56,374 nucleotides of DNA from Actinomycetes bacterium (GCA_021777475.1 JAJYDM010000003.1:1-56374); one strand, 5' to 3'; shown: positions 17,546-25,899, numbered from the stretch's first letter. Notes: generated by a model not told the origin, from the letters alone. Numbers and translations: made by a program.

Positions 17546-20293
17546 CTATATTCCCAGACGTCCTTCGACCTCTCGTTTCGGGAACGGCGCGTACTCCTCG
17601 CCAGATGCAATCCGCGCATTGCGATCACTCAGCAGCCGGATGAGTTCGGTTGGATTTTGGGCAACCGTGTCTTCCCAGCCATAGCACCTCGCAACAGCAA
17701 TATCTAGATGCCGATGAAGCTCAGCGAGGCTGCGATGGCCACCCATTTCCATTGTGTTGTAAAGCTTTGTCAGGCCCACGTTGAATTCAGCGCAAAGTGC
17801 TCTTCTGAGTTCAAATAGTTCTCTTGCAAACTCGGCAACAGCTTCTCGGTCGCTTTCTTCAACCGGATAGGGCCAGGCAAAAGTGACAAATGCCGTGCTC
17901 GGAGTGTATCGTAATCGCGTTTCTAGAGTTGATGAGGTATGCCGAGCCCACACAGCGTGCGCCGTTGAAGAGAGAATCCCGAAGGAGTAGTCGTCGTCGA
18001 AGGCGAAGACATTAGTTAAGTTACTCGGACACCACGAAGCATTACACCACGTCAAAAATAATCTTTTCCCTGTCGCCGTGCCCGCAATATACCGCGGAAG
18101 ACCGGCTATGGCTTTGCGTAATTCAGATGCTAACGAACCGAATTGCCACCAATAGTCCCGACGATGTTTCATTGCGTTACGATCTCGAAGTGGCTTGACG
18201 CGCTCTTTCACAATCGTCAATGCCTTTGGGTATTGCTCTGCATGTTCGAGTGGCATGGACCCAAAGTCGATGATCCAACGCTGTGGACGTTGGTTGGGAT
18301 CGTTGGCGATTTCCTCGCCAATCAAATACGGTCTTACGACGTCCAAATAGTGGGCGTCCTTGCGAGCTAAAAGAGCGGCGGCTTCGTCAGGTGTCAAGAT
18401 AAAACCCTCACCCACGGGGATTGGCCCCTGAAAGACCCATCCTTGATTCTCTCTTAGTGGAACAGGGGCGGGAAGTCCCTCGTCAGCTCTCAACGATGAG
18501 GTAATTCCCTTCACCACTTCGTCATCAAGGACATACCGCTTTGGTGATTCAGTAGGATTCTTGATCCAATTCACTAGGCTGACGTGTACTTTTGCATCTC
18601 CCGGCCACTTCTCACTCGACACAGCAGAAGTGATCACACCACCATTTGCAACCACATAGTCGAGACTTGCTGCTCTTGCCTTGTTCTGCGAAATTGAATT
18701 GGTTCCAACAAGACCCGCCCTGCCACCCTCTCCTAGGTGGTCAATGGCCTTGCGAAACCAATAGACGCACAGATCTTGCACCCCACAGTCAAACCGATCT
18801 ACGAGCCACCTGAGATAATCATTGCCCAAAGCTTCCCGTAGATGTTGGCCTCCCTGAAAAGGTGGATTGCCAATTATCACATCCACTTCCGGCCACTCCA
18901 TTTGGAGAGCATCTCCTTGTTGAATACCCGAAAGGTCCACCAGTGGCAATACCGGCTCCACCAGACCGTATGTGTCAGTCACGAGCTTGTGACCCATCCA
19001 AAGAGTCACCCTGGATATCATGACTGCGAACTCCTCGATTTCAATTCCGTAAAGATTGGAAATCGGATATGACGGCAAATCGCTCGGAGCAACAACTCCT
19101 GCGCTTCTGCTGAGTTCCTCAACCTTCGCCTTCGCTAGTTGTTCAAGGTGTCTCAGCTCCCTGTAGGCCACGTACAAGAAGTTGCCACAGCCACAAGCAG
19201 GGTCAAGCACTTTGAAGCGGCACAGATCTTCTAGAACCCCCAGCGCTTCAGATGGAACCTTTGTACTATTTATTCTTTCCGTCCATGGTTCAATAATGCT
19301 CGGGGTGACTATCTTTAGAATGTCGTCTTCATGGGTGTAATGAGCACCCAGCTCCCATCTCCGGTCTCTGCCGAGACATTCTTCCATCAGTGCGCCAAAA
19401 ATAGTTGGGTCGACCTCTCTCCAGTCGTATCTGACCACCTCAGCTAGGAGCAACAATTCCGAGTGCTGCAGATGCACTCGAGCCGGATTGGCGAAAAGCC
19501 CTCCGTTGACATAAGGAGCACCGGAATACAGCCCACCGCGAAGAGACTGGTCTTGGGAATTGAGGACGTCAAAAAGGTAACCAAGCTCAGATGCTGACGA
19601 CCGCTGCAAATCTGAAAGTAACCCTGTGATTATTCGTTCGACCGGACGACCGTGAATAAGTTCAAGACTTTCTGCAAAGAGACACCACACCATCTGGAGT
19701 AAGAACAGCCTGATCGTTTCTGGCGAGGCTGCATTTCGTTTCTTCAAAGACTCGTTGAGCAGCGCAACCCGTTTGGCGGCGTCAGTCGTGAGCTGCTTCC
19801 GGTGCGCGAGGAATAATGGTTCTTCGTCTGCGAGGAAAAGTAGTGACTCAAACCGATCCGGTAGCTCGGAGATGTCAAAAGTCTCCCTTGGACCCGATGG
19901 GTATCGTCCGGGTTCCCAGACTTCGAAGCGCTTGAAAGCACATAGAACCACGAAGGGAGTCGCTGGCCTGTTCGATGCAGGATCGGACGAATATTTCCAG
20001 TAATTCAGAGCCTGCTCACGATGCCGTTCAAGATGACTGGCCTCAGACGGAGCCTTCATTTCGACTATCGCGTGATTAGGGTATATGAGATCAACAATGC
20101 CACCTTCTTGAGGCCGTTCAAAGAAAGCGACGGTGTTTCCTTCAAGATCTATGCGAGGATTGCCGTACACGACGAACAGTTCATTTAGGAAGGTTTGAGC
20201 TTCGGCGCGCTCCGTGCCTTCGTAATCCTTCCAACGCTTTACAAAATCCGCGAGCGCTCTCTTGATCTCTTCACCGGAAACCTTATTGGGCAT
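17546..20293 (-). CDS. MmeI-family single-chain restriction-modification enzyme (type IIG/IIL)
   Basis: 915 residues, the usual size for this family. An N-terminal PD-(D/E)XK nuclease domain shows D68, E78 and K80 (IVEMK). A helical spacer follows, then a gamma-class N6-adenine methyltransferase core with motif I LDPACGCGNFLYVA (near residue 365) and catalytic motif IV NPPF (near 475), then a target-recognition domain and C-terminal helical region. Such enzymes cut on one side of an asymmetric site and protect by modifying one strand. The upstream 20300-20545 gene lies 6 nt away. The ATG start has a weak AGGTAAG upstream. It appears intact. Confidence 0.88.
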   Translation of the reverse strand: MPNKVSGEEIKRALADFVKRWKDYEGTERAEAQTFLNELFVVYGNPRIDLEGNTVAFFERPQEGGIVDLIYPNHAIVEMKAPSEASHLERHREQALNYWKYSSDPASNRPATPFVVLCAFKRFEVWEPGRYPSGPRETFDISELPDRFESLLFLADEEPLFLAHRKQLTTDAAKRVALLNESLKKRNAASPETIRLFLLQMVWCLFAESLELIHGRPVERIITGLLSDLQRSSASELGYLFDVLNSQDQSLRGGLYSGAPYVNGGLFANPARVHLQHSELLLLAEVVRYDWREVDPTIFGALMEECLGRDRRWELGAHYTHEDDILKIVTPSIIEPWTERINSTKVPSEALGVLEDLCRFKVLDPACGCGNFLYVAYRELRHLEQLAKAKVEELSRSAGVVAPSDLPSYPISNLYGIEIEEFAVMISRVTLWMGHKLVTDTYGLVEPVLPLVDLSGIQQGDALQMEWPEVDVIIGNPPFQGGQHLREALGNDYLRWLVDRFDCGVQDLCVYWFRKAIDHLGEGGRAGLVGTNSISQNKARAASLDYVVANGGVITSAVSSEKWPGDAKVHVSLVNWIKNPTESPKRYVLDDEVVKGITSSLRADEGLPAPVPLRENQGWVFQGPIPVGEGFILTPDEAAALLARKDAHYLDVVRPYLIGEEIANDPNQRPQRWIIDFGSMPLEHAEQYPKALTIVKERVKPLRDRNAMKHRRDYWWQFGSLASELRKAIAGLPRYIAGTATGKRLFLTWCNASWCPSNLTNVFAFDDDYSFGILSSTAHAVWARHTSSTLETRLRYTPSTAFVTFAWPYPVEESDREAVAEFARELFELRRALCAEFNVGLTKLYNTMEMGGHRSLAELHRHLDIAVARCYGWEDTVAQNPTELIRLLSDRNARIASGEEYAPFPKREVEGRLGI

Positions 20294-20299
20294 TCTTAC

Positions 20300-20545
20300 C
20301 TAAAAAAGTGGGAGTTGTGGAACGGAGAGGTAACCCCGCTGGTGGAGGAGTTTGCGGATAACTTCGAGCTTCTCCTGGGCTTCCTTGAGCGCGCTTACCG
20401 CATAGTCGTCAAACAGTTCGTTCTTATCCAAGGTGTCCAACGCCTTATCCACACGAGCCTGTGCAGTTTCAATGGCTAGCATCACTTCGCCAAGTTCACG
20501 AAATATCCGCTCGCGGTTGTCTTGTTCCTTCGAAAGTCGTTCCAC
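20300..20545 (-). CDS. Small coiled-coil protein preceding the restriction enzyme
   Basis: 81 residues, GTG start, almost entirely helical (ERIFRELGEVMLAIETAQAR and later VSALKEAQEKLEVIRKLL), ending SVPQLPLF. It is probably translated together with the MmeI-like gene 6 nt downstream. It could be a controller or accessory subunit, but it has no recognisable HTH. Family unknown. Confidence 0.65.
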   Translation of the reverse strand: MERLSKEQDNRERIFRELGEVMLAIETAQARVDKALDTLDKNELFDDYAVSALKEAQEKLEVIRKLLHQRGYLSVPQLPLF

Positions 20546-20627
20546 GTCGAAAATTCTAACATCTCACAAGATCCTCGTTGGAAAGTACCGAAGTTGCATC
20601 ATTAGAGATGTGACCGATAAATGGACC

Positions 20628-21212
20628 TCATTCGGTGCCTGATACCACCCCCGCGCGATTACCCCCGAGGTACCGGTACAGCGTCTGTCGAGTGATCCCG
20701 AACTCCTGTATCAAGTTTGCCTTGGATTCGCCGGCATCAATGCGTCTCGACAACTCTTCGATCTGCACCTTATTTAATGCTTTCCGTCTTCCCTTGTATG
20801 CACCGCGCTTTTTTGCCATGGCGATGCCCTCTCTCTGGCGCTCGCGGATCAGCTCCCGCTCGAACTCCGCCACTGCTCCCATGACCGAGAGCAACAGATG
20901 TGACATTGGAGAGTCGTCACCGGTAAAAGTCAGGGCTTCCTTCACGAACTCGACTCTCACGCCCCTTCGGGTGAGATCTTGTACTATCGTGCGCAGATCG
21001 AGAAGATTTCTCGCCAACCGATCCATTGAGTGGACCACAATGGTGTCGCCCTCGCGTACATAGGCGAGCATCTCGGTCAGTTGAGTCCGCACTGTGTCTC
21101 TACCCGAAGCTTTGTCAATAAAGACCCTGTCCAACTTCAAGTTCTCTAGTTGACGATCAGGATTCTGGTCGAGACTGCTGACTCTTACGTATCCAACTTT
21201 TTGTGTGTTCAA
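20628..21212 (-). CDS. Small serine recombinase (resolvase/invertase family)
   Basis: 194 residues. The catalytic domain has GYVRVSSLDQN with nucleophile Ser (residue 13), the conserved Arg region VHSMDRLARN (near 66) and the E-helix AEFERELIRERQREGI. A C-terminal HTH (ANLIQEFGITRQTLYRYL) is of the Hin/Tn3-resolvase type. It is the short form, so it probably resolves dimers or inverts a segment, not a large serine integrase. The TTG start follows GGAG. Repeats resembling its binding sites lie just upstream (21223-21288). Confidence 0.92.
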   Translation of the reverse strand: MNTQKVGYVRVSSLDQNPDRQLENLKLDRVFIDKASGRDTVRTQLTEMLAYVREGDTIVVHSMDRLARNLLDLRTIVQDLTRRGVRVEFVKEALTFTGDDSPMSHLLLSVMGAVAEFERELIRERQREGIAMAKKRGAYKGRRKALNKVQIEELSRRIDAGESKANLIQEFGITRQTLYRYLGGNRAGVVSGTE

Positions 21213-21222
21213 AGCAACTCCG

Positions 21223-21288
21223 TGTTACATGAAGTCTAGACTTGCTGTTACAAGTGTAACAAAATGCTCATTATGACTCTAATGTTAC
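21223..21288. repeat. TGTTAC repeat cluster, candidate recombinase (res) site
   Basis: TGTTAC occurs at 21223 and 21283, and a 16-bp inverted repeat TGTTACAAGTGTAACA lies at 21246-21261, all within 80 nt upstream of the recombinase start. Resolvases commonly bind repeated sites next to their gene; it could equally be an operator. Confidence 0.5.
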
Positions 21289-21307
21289 GTGTTTGTCGCC
21301 CCCGGAA

Positions 21308-21352
21308 GGGCAATCTTTAGGGTACACCCTAAACATACAGTCGGCTTTGCCC
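21308..21352. other. Nested hairpin
   Basis: GGGCAA (21308-21313) pairs with TTGCCC (21347-21352) and encloses the near-perfect palindrome TTTAGGGT-AC-ACCCTAAA (21316-21333). No T-run follows, so it is unlikely to be a simple terminator. Confidence 0.5.
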
Positions 21353-21377
21353 ATTCTGAGCACACAAGAGCGAAACC

Positions 21378-21460
21378 GTCGGCGGGAGAGCTTGGGTGTA
21401 ATAAAACTCAGTGAACACCAAACCAGCTCTCCCTTCGGGCGGGGGTATGCCCTAGCCGAC
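21378..21460. other. Three-way-junction structure of unknown role
   Basis: GTCGGC (21378-21383) pairs with GCCGAC (21455-21460). Between them are two hairpins: a long one, GGGAGAGCT (21384-21392) with AGCTCTCCC (21425-21433), and a short one, GGGC (21437-21440) with GCCC (21449-21452). It lies between the zinc-repeat gene stop and the recombinase start. It could be a structured RNA, a single-strand origin or a recombination site. Confidence 0.55.
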
Positions 21461-21480
21461 GAGACTTGTAGTGCAAGTGC

Positions 21481-22446
21481 CTAACTCGCACTCTCCACAA
21501 GCACGTAGCACTCGCTCCCATCATCGCCAAAATGCGCCTGTGGTTCCAGGTGACCTATCGCCAACTGGTTGAGTTCGGTCCTGACCGCGTTCGCCACTTC
21601 GCTTGTAGTTATATCTTTGGCCGACTGTCCCCTTGCTCCTGTCACCGCCGCAATTGCCGCTTCCAGGATGAGTTCGCTGTCCTCGTCATCAAGACCCAAG
21701 AGCCTGGTCACCTGGGCCGCCTTCTCGGGCAGCACCGTCACCCATTTTGGAACTTCCGCCGCAGTTGTCCCACTAGTGGTAGCCGTCTTGGCCATGGCTA
21801 CAGCCGTAGGTGCGCCGTGGGCAGGAGGCTCTCCCTGGGGCGGCTCGTCTGCTGGATTCGGGTCATCCTGCTTCCCATTCGAAAAGGTGTACTTGATCTT
21901 GTGCTCGTCGAAATCCCACTCCACCGTAGCCCGATACTTTGTACCTTTCGTCCTGGACGTCATGACCCACGGACCGAGTTCGACGCCTAGAAGCAGCTGA
22001 CCCAGCTCTTCTGGCGTCAGTGCGTGACCGTTGCAGTCGCGCCATGCCTTCACTGGGCACCATTCTTCGTTGGACAGCTTCGTCGGACAGTAGAACGTCT
22101 TCTCCGATGAGCGGAGCGGAACATTGTGGTCCGGGCACAGCACATCTTTCAGGGCCTCGTTCAGTTCGTCATTCGCGAACCGCAATCTGACTTTCCTCTC
22201 CTTCGAATCCCAAGCCATCTTGGCCGGAAATGCCTTATTCTTGGCCTGCGAGAAGAACTCACGCTCCGCTGTCACCGCTCCATTGCAGATGTCTACTAGA
22301 TCTGCTGCGGTAAGTGCGTACCCCGAGATAGTCTTGTAAACCTTGAAGTTCTCCGGACACTTATCCCCCGCCTCACATCCCCAGAACTTTTCATAATCAA
22401 GTATCGTGCCGCCGCATATTGGACAAGCCACCGTACTCTGTGCCAT
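21481..22446 (-). CDS. Topoisomerase-type zinc-repeat protein without catalytic domain
   Basis: 321 residues from the ATG at 22446 (AAGGGAG upstream). Two repeats of the topoisomerase C-terminal type can be seen: CPICGG ... GYALTAADLVDICNG ... FPAKMAWD (residues ~9-90), and a second starting CPDHNVPL ... GHALTPEELGQLLLG ... YRATVEWD (~105-190). These domains normally follow topoisomerase I/III cores and bind single-stranded DNA; no Toprim or active-site Tyr region is present. A Pro/Ala-rich linker leads to a helical C-terminal region. It is under element promoter box 2 and is likely a ssDNA-binding accessory factor of replication. Confidence 0.7.
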   Translation of the reverse strand: MAQSTVACPICGGTILDYEKFWGCEAGDKCPENFKVYKTISGYALTAADLVDICNGAVTAEREFFSQAKNKAFPAKMAWDSKERKVRLRFANDELNEALKDVLCPDHNVPLRSSEKTFYCPTKLSNEEWCPVKAWRDCNGHALTPEELGQLLLGVELGPWVMTSRTKGTKYRATVEWDFDEHKIKYTFSNGKQDDPNPADEPPQGEPPAHGAPTAVAMAKTATTSGTTAAEVPKWVTVLPEKAAQVTRLLGLDDEDSELILEAAIAAVTGARGQSAKDITTSEVANAVRTELNQLAIGHLEPQAHFGDDGSECYVLVESAS

Positions 22447-22476
22447 TTGATTACTCCCTTCGGATTGAGTATTGCA

Positions 22477-22499
22477 CTCCATATATATGCGGCAAATTC
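22477..22499 (-). promoter_or_regulatory. Element promoter box 2 (zinc-repeat gene)
   Basis: Minus strand GAATTTGCCGCATATATATG then GAG. Predicted +1 near 22475 gives a ~29-nt leader containing GAAGGGAG before the ATG at 22446. Confidence 0.7.
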
Positions 22500-22575
22500 A
22501 GATCTCTGCGAAAGAAATGGCGGTAAAGATCCCACAATCTCGCCTACATAGCCCCTCATGTAAGAGCACTAGTGT

Positions 22576-22827
22576 ATGATTACTGTGATGACGTCTACGC
22601 CACGTATCCGCACACCTGGGAGCCGAATACTACACCGCGCACGTTCAGCGGCGGGAATCACCCAAAGAGAGCTCGCGGCGAGATCCGGAGTCCCCCACGC
22701 CACAATCGCCCGCATCGAAGCCGGGTTCATCGCTTCACCAAAGCTGGATACGCTTCTGGTGATCCTCGCCGGCATCGGCTTCGGGCTTGAACTTGCAGGA
22801 TTAGAGGCAGACGAAGGAGCCGTGTGA
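22576..22827 (+). CDS. XRE-family HTH regulator
   Basis: 83 residues, mostly one Cro/C1-type HTH: LHRARSAAGITQRELAARSG, PHATIARIEAG, then a helix SPKLDTLLVILAGIGFGLEL. Such proteins bind operators as dimers. The stop overlaps the start region of the EAL gene (TGA-G-ATG), so the two are co-expressed. The ATG at 22576 or 22591 may be the start; no clear ribosome binding site is seen. Confidence 0.85.
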   Translation: MITVMTSTPRIRTPGSRILHRARSAAGITQRELAARSGVPHATIARIEAGFIASPKLDTLLVILAGIGFGLELAGLEADEGAV

Positions 22828-22828
22828 G

Positions 22829-24034
22829 ATGACGCAAGGAGACAACCACGCGCAGAACTTCCCGGCAACGGACTTTGTGACGCAGACCTTCATGGCGGAA
22901 CTCAAAAGAGTAATCGCGCTCCTCCGGGGATGGTACCGGACATTTCAGCCAGATGGAAACACGCTGTCTTCTTGGGCGTTTCTTCTCAGGGATCTTGACG
23001 CCTCACTATTTGTTCCCGCCGCCGAGATCTGGGCAATTTCCCACACGCAATGGCCTCCAGAAGCCAGCCAATTCAGAGAGCTTGTCGAAGACCTGGAACG
23101 CAAACGAGAGAACGACGCCGCCCGTCTCTCCAATACGAAACTCGTCGAACTCTCTAAGGCACGCTCCCTACGCAACTACAGCCCAGCCATCTGCGAGGGG
23201 ACCACGTCGGCGCTGCATGCGTTGGCGAGGAGTGAGACCGGAGGGGATTTTCCACTGGATGTTTCAGAGCAACGGTTGTTCCAAGCGCTGAGAGACAACG
23301 AGCTGTTTTTGGTCTACCAGCCCATCGTTGACATGGGATCGGGAAGTATCTGTGGTGCGGAGGCGCTCATCAGATGGAACCACCCGGAATTTGGTACAGT
23401 CATGCCGGAAGCGTTTGTACCGCACCTAGAAGTAACCGGACTGATCGGAGTGGTTGACGCGAGCATGATTCGCCAAGCATGCCGCCAGGCGCGTGAATGG
23501 CTTACCGCGAATCTTGTCGGACCAGATTTCGCGCTGCATGTAAATGTTTCAGGAGTCGAGCTTGGTTCGGACCAGCTGGAAGAATACCTCGGAATGATCC
23601 TGGCGGAATCCGGTGTGCCGCCGAAAAATCTCGTCATTGAGATTACCGAAACTGCATTGCCACCAAGAGCGGATCTTTCAGCAAATGCAGCAGGAATGCG
23701 AAAGATCTCCGATCTCGGCGTGCGGATCGCCCTCGACGACTTCGGGTCCGGCTTCTCTTCGCTCTCCAGGCTCGCGGAGTTCCCTGTCGATCTACTGAAA
23801 ATCGACAAGAGCTTCGTGTCTCAGATCGGGAATGAGCGCGAAAACATCAGGTGCGAAAACATCTTGGGGTCAATCTTCGATATGGCGCACCGGATGGGTC
23901 TCGGTGTGATTGCAGAAGGTGTGGAGACCGATGAGCAAGCCGGCCTACTTATACAGCTCGGATGCCAACTTGGGCAGGGCTTTCACTTTGGCAAGCCAAT
24001 GCCGCCTGCGGACCTTGCCGCATCGCTGGGATGA
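22829..24034 (+). CDS. EAL-domain c-di-GMP phosphodiesterase with helicase-loader-like N-terminus
   Basis: 401 residues. Residues ~150-398 form an EAL domain with the active-site motifs preserved: EALIRW (178-183), NVSG, VIEITETAL, DDFGSGFSSL, LLKIDKSFV and AEGVETDEQ. It should hydrolyse c-di-GMP. Residues ~25-95 do not look like a sensor. The pattern W-x2-L-x-D-x5-F-x2-A-x2-W ... W-P-P-x4-F-R-x-L (around W49 to L85) resembles phage helicase loaders of the G39P type. The gene follows the XRE regulator with one base between stop and start. The EAL call is firm; the loader call is pattern recognition only. Confidence 0.88.
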   Translation: MTQGDNHAQNFPATDFVTQTFMAELKRVIALLRGWYRTFQPDGNTLSSWAFLLRDLDASLFVPAAEIWAISHTQWPPEASQFRELVEDLERKRENDAARLSNTKLVELSKARSLRNYSPAICEGTTSALHALARSETGGDFPLDVSEQRLFQALRDNELFLVYQPIVDMGSGSICGAEALIRWNHPEFGTVMPEAFVPHLEVTGLIGVVDASMIRQACRQAREWLTANLVGPDFALHVNVSGVELGSDQLEEYLGMILAESGVPPKNLVIEITETALPPRADLSANAAGMRKISDLGVRIALDDFGSGFSSLSRLAEFPVDLLKIDKSFVSQIGNERENIRCENILGSIFDMAHRMGLGVIAEGVETDEQAGLLIQLGCQLGQGFHFGKPMPPADLAASLG

Positions 24035-24094
24035 TTTCGGCCTAGGGCAAACACCGTTCCGCGCTCGAGATCGGAGAAAATCCTCGACCTGGCC

Positions 24095-24517
24095 CTAACG
24101 CGCCACTGCGACATCCCTGGGGATGCACAGATCCAGGTACAGCTCTTCGAAAGTCCAATAATGGCGGACCCTGGACGCGAGATAGAAAAGGTTCTCACGC
24201 GGACCGACCACAAATAGCCGGAGTCCCGCCGCTAGCGCAATTCCGAACTCGACGTGCCTGCCACCTCTCGAAAACCCGCTGTCGGCGGGCTCGGTAAACG
24301 CAATGAGCGCGTCTGCGACCAAGAGGTCCTGCATATCGTCCTCGAAGAACTTTTGGGCAAGTCTGCGATTAATCGGACTCAACAACTCCGAATCCAGAGC
24401 CTCGTGCTCTCCGCTTATCCAACGCGAAGTCACGACATGCCCGTGGTGTTCGAGCTGGTCGGCGTATCCCCTCAGCTCTTCATGCCGCGAATACCGCGCG
24501 GCCAAATAGAACTTCAA
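24095..24517 (-). CDS. Nucleoside 2-deoxyribosyltransferase-like protein
   Basis: 140 residues. The start MKFYLAARYSRHEEL, the DLLVADALIAFTE segment and the GGRHVEFGIALAAG motif fit the nucleoside 2-deoxyribosyltransferase/DUF4406-like Rossmann family, in which the Glu in the HVEFG motif is the usual nucleophile. Members exchange or release bases from deoxynucleosides, and several occur in phages. The TTG start follows GAGGAGG. It is the last gene of the parA operon, 12 nt after the NYN gene stop. Confidence 0.75.
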   Translation of the reverse strand: MKFYLAARYSRHEELRGYADQLEHHGHVVTSRWISGEHEALDSELLSPINRRLAQKFFEDDMQDLLVADALIAFTEPADSGFSRGGRHVEFGIALAAGLRLFVVGPRENLFYLASRVRHYWTFEELYLDLCIPRDVAVAR

Positions 24518-24529
24518 ATTTCAACCTCC

Positions 24530-25093
24530 TCATGCCAAAACGCGCTCTGCGCACGGTTTCAGCGGATCCCTCCGGCTCCACTTGGGAATTCTCTCGGGCA
24601 AGCCCGAAACGCTCTCATCAAAGCTCAAGATTCGCCCCGCTGCCATTCGCAAGCTTGGCGCTAACGCCTCCGGACGGGAAATAACCGTGACGAGCGTTCT
24701 CTCTCTGGCTATCCGGGAAGCCAACGGCCCAAAAATGTGGTCGCCTGATGCGATCAAGACCTCGGCGAAGCGCTCCGTGCTTGCCGAGAGGTCTTCCCAA
24801 ACTTCGAGAAGCGCCATATCCGCGCCATCCTGCCCGGACCGGACCACAAACCTCGGTCCTCGCCAATCGAACATGATGGCCTTGGCCATCCAGTGGGAAC
24901 ACCCGACAACCACTAGATCACACTCTTGCGGACGCGCGATCTCCAAGTACCGTCTGCTGCATTGGCGGATCAGGTGCATATCCGGGCTATGGTCGCATAC
25001 GAGATTCTCAATGTCCACAAGGTGCAGCCGCCTCTGCGGGTGTGTTCGAGCATGACTGCGACCCGAACGGCTTTGGGTTTGGTAAACGGTCAT
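24530..25093 (-). CDS. NYN-domain (PIN-like) putative ribonuclease
   Basis: 187 residues from the ATG that overlaps the preceding stop (ATGA). Acidic NYN/PIN-like motifs are in place: HLVDIENL near residue 27, DGADMALLE near 98, ASGDHIFGPLA near 120. The first ~20 residues are basic and probably disordered. These proteins are metal-dependent RNases. Its position between a SLOG gene and a nucleoside-processing gene is unusual. The assignment is by motif. Confidence 0.75.
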   Translation of the reverse strand: MTVYQTQSRSGRSHARTHPQRRLHLVDIENLVCDHSPDMHLIRQCSRRYLEIARPQECDLVVVGCSHWMAKAIMFDWRGPRFVVRSGQDGADMALLEVWEDLSASTERFAEVLIASGDHIFGPLASRIARERTLVTVISRPEALAPSLRMAAGRILSFDESVSGLPERIPKWSRRDPLKPCAERVLA

Positions 25094-25899
25094 GTCATTG
25101 CTCCAACATCTGGGATCTCTGTGCCGATATCGTCCGGTTCCCAAACGGGTACGCCTTTCCGTCGTGCCCGGCGCACCATATCCGCGGTACCCCGCCCACC
25201 AGGGAATGCAACGACCAAGTCGATGCCACTATCTAACATCTCCTTGTTCCTGATCGGACCCGCCTTGTGTCCGTAAACGTTCCATCTAGCTGGATGGGCC
25301 TCGATGGAAAAGCCAGCCAGTCCGCCGTAGTAGCCACACCACGAATCCGCGCCAGGGGCGCAGCCGTGAACGAGCGTTGCACCGAAATGCCTCCTAGCGA
25401 GCTTCCTTAGAACGACTTGTATGGTCTCGGTGTCGTTGTAGTCCCTTCCTCCGCACACCAGGATCCGCAGAGCCCCGACTTCCGGTTGCCGGGGCTTCTC
25501 TATCTCGGCGACCAAATGATGGCAACCCCGGTTGTGAATGATACGACCCTCCGCAACGAAGCAGTATTGCACGGGGGTATCGGGCACGGCCTCGAGCCAA
25601 ACTGGATCGCATGGTTCGAACCTTTCGCTATCCTCGATACCATCCGCCAACTCCAAGACCGGACCTTCGGGGCCCCATGCGACCTCTACCGGAATCCGCA
25701 CAACGCCCTCGGTTTCGATCTCCTGCTCGTCAATCCAAAGCCTGGCGTTGCACTCGCCGAGGTCTTCGCGGGAAATCTCATTCCCAGCCTCGTCGCACTC
25801 GTAGCTGTACCAGCACGGAGGCGAGGTTCCGTTCTGCGGCTTCGCGTTGCAATGAAAGCGCAACTCTCCGTCTTCGACTACCAGCTCATGCAAGGCCAT
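25090..25899 (-). CDS. SLOG-domain (YspA/DUF2493-like) protein with novel N-terminal domain
   Basis: 269 residues. The C-terminal half (~140-255) matches the YspA-like SLOG fold: RILVCGGRDYND, LVHGCAPGADSW, HPARWNVYGHKAGPIRNKEM, LVVAFPGGRGTADM. SLOG domains bind nucleotide-derived ligands. The N-terminal ~130 residues are rich in acidic residues, Trp and Cys, and match nothing I recognise. The ATG overlaps the parA stop (TGATG), and the stop overlaps the NYN start. It could sense a nucleotide signal for the NYN RNase. Confidence 0.78.
   Translation of the reverse strand: MALHELVVEDGELRFHCNAKPQNGTSPPCWYSYECDEAGNEISREDLGECNARLWIDEQEIETEGVVRIPVEVAWGPEGPVLELADGIEDSERFEPCDPVWLEAVPDTPVQYCFVAEGRIIHNRGCHHLVAEIEKPRQPEVGALRILVCGGRDYNDTETIQVVLRKLARRHFGATLVHGCAPGADSWCGYYGGLAGFSIEAHPARWNVYGHKAGPIRNKEMLDSGIDLVVAFPGGRGTADMVRRARRKGVPVWEPDDIGTEIPDVGAMT

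Noticed and set aside
24035-24094. A GEMM-type c-di-GMP riboswitch, because GGGCAAACACCG follows the EAL gene
   Set aside because: The paired stems, the GNRA loop and the GGGACGCAAAG core of GEMM-I are missing, and it lies downstream of the gene.
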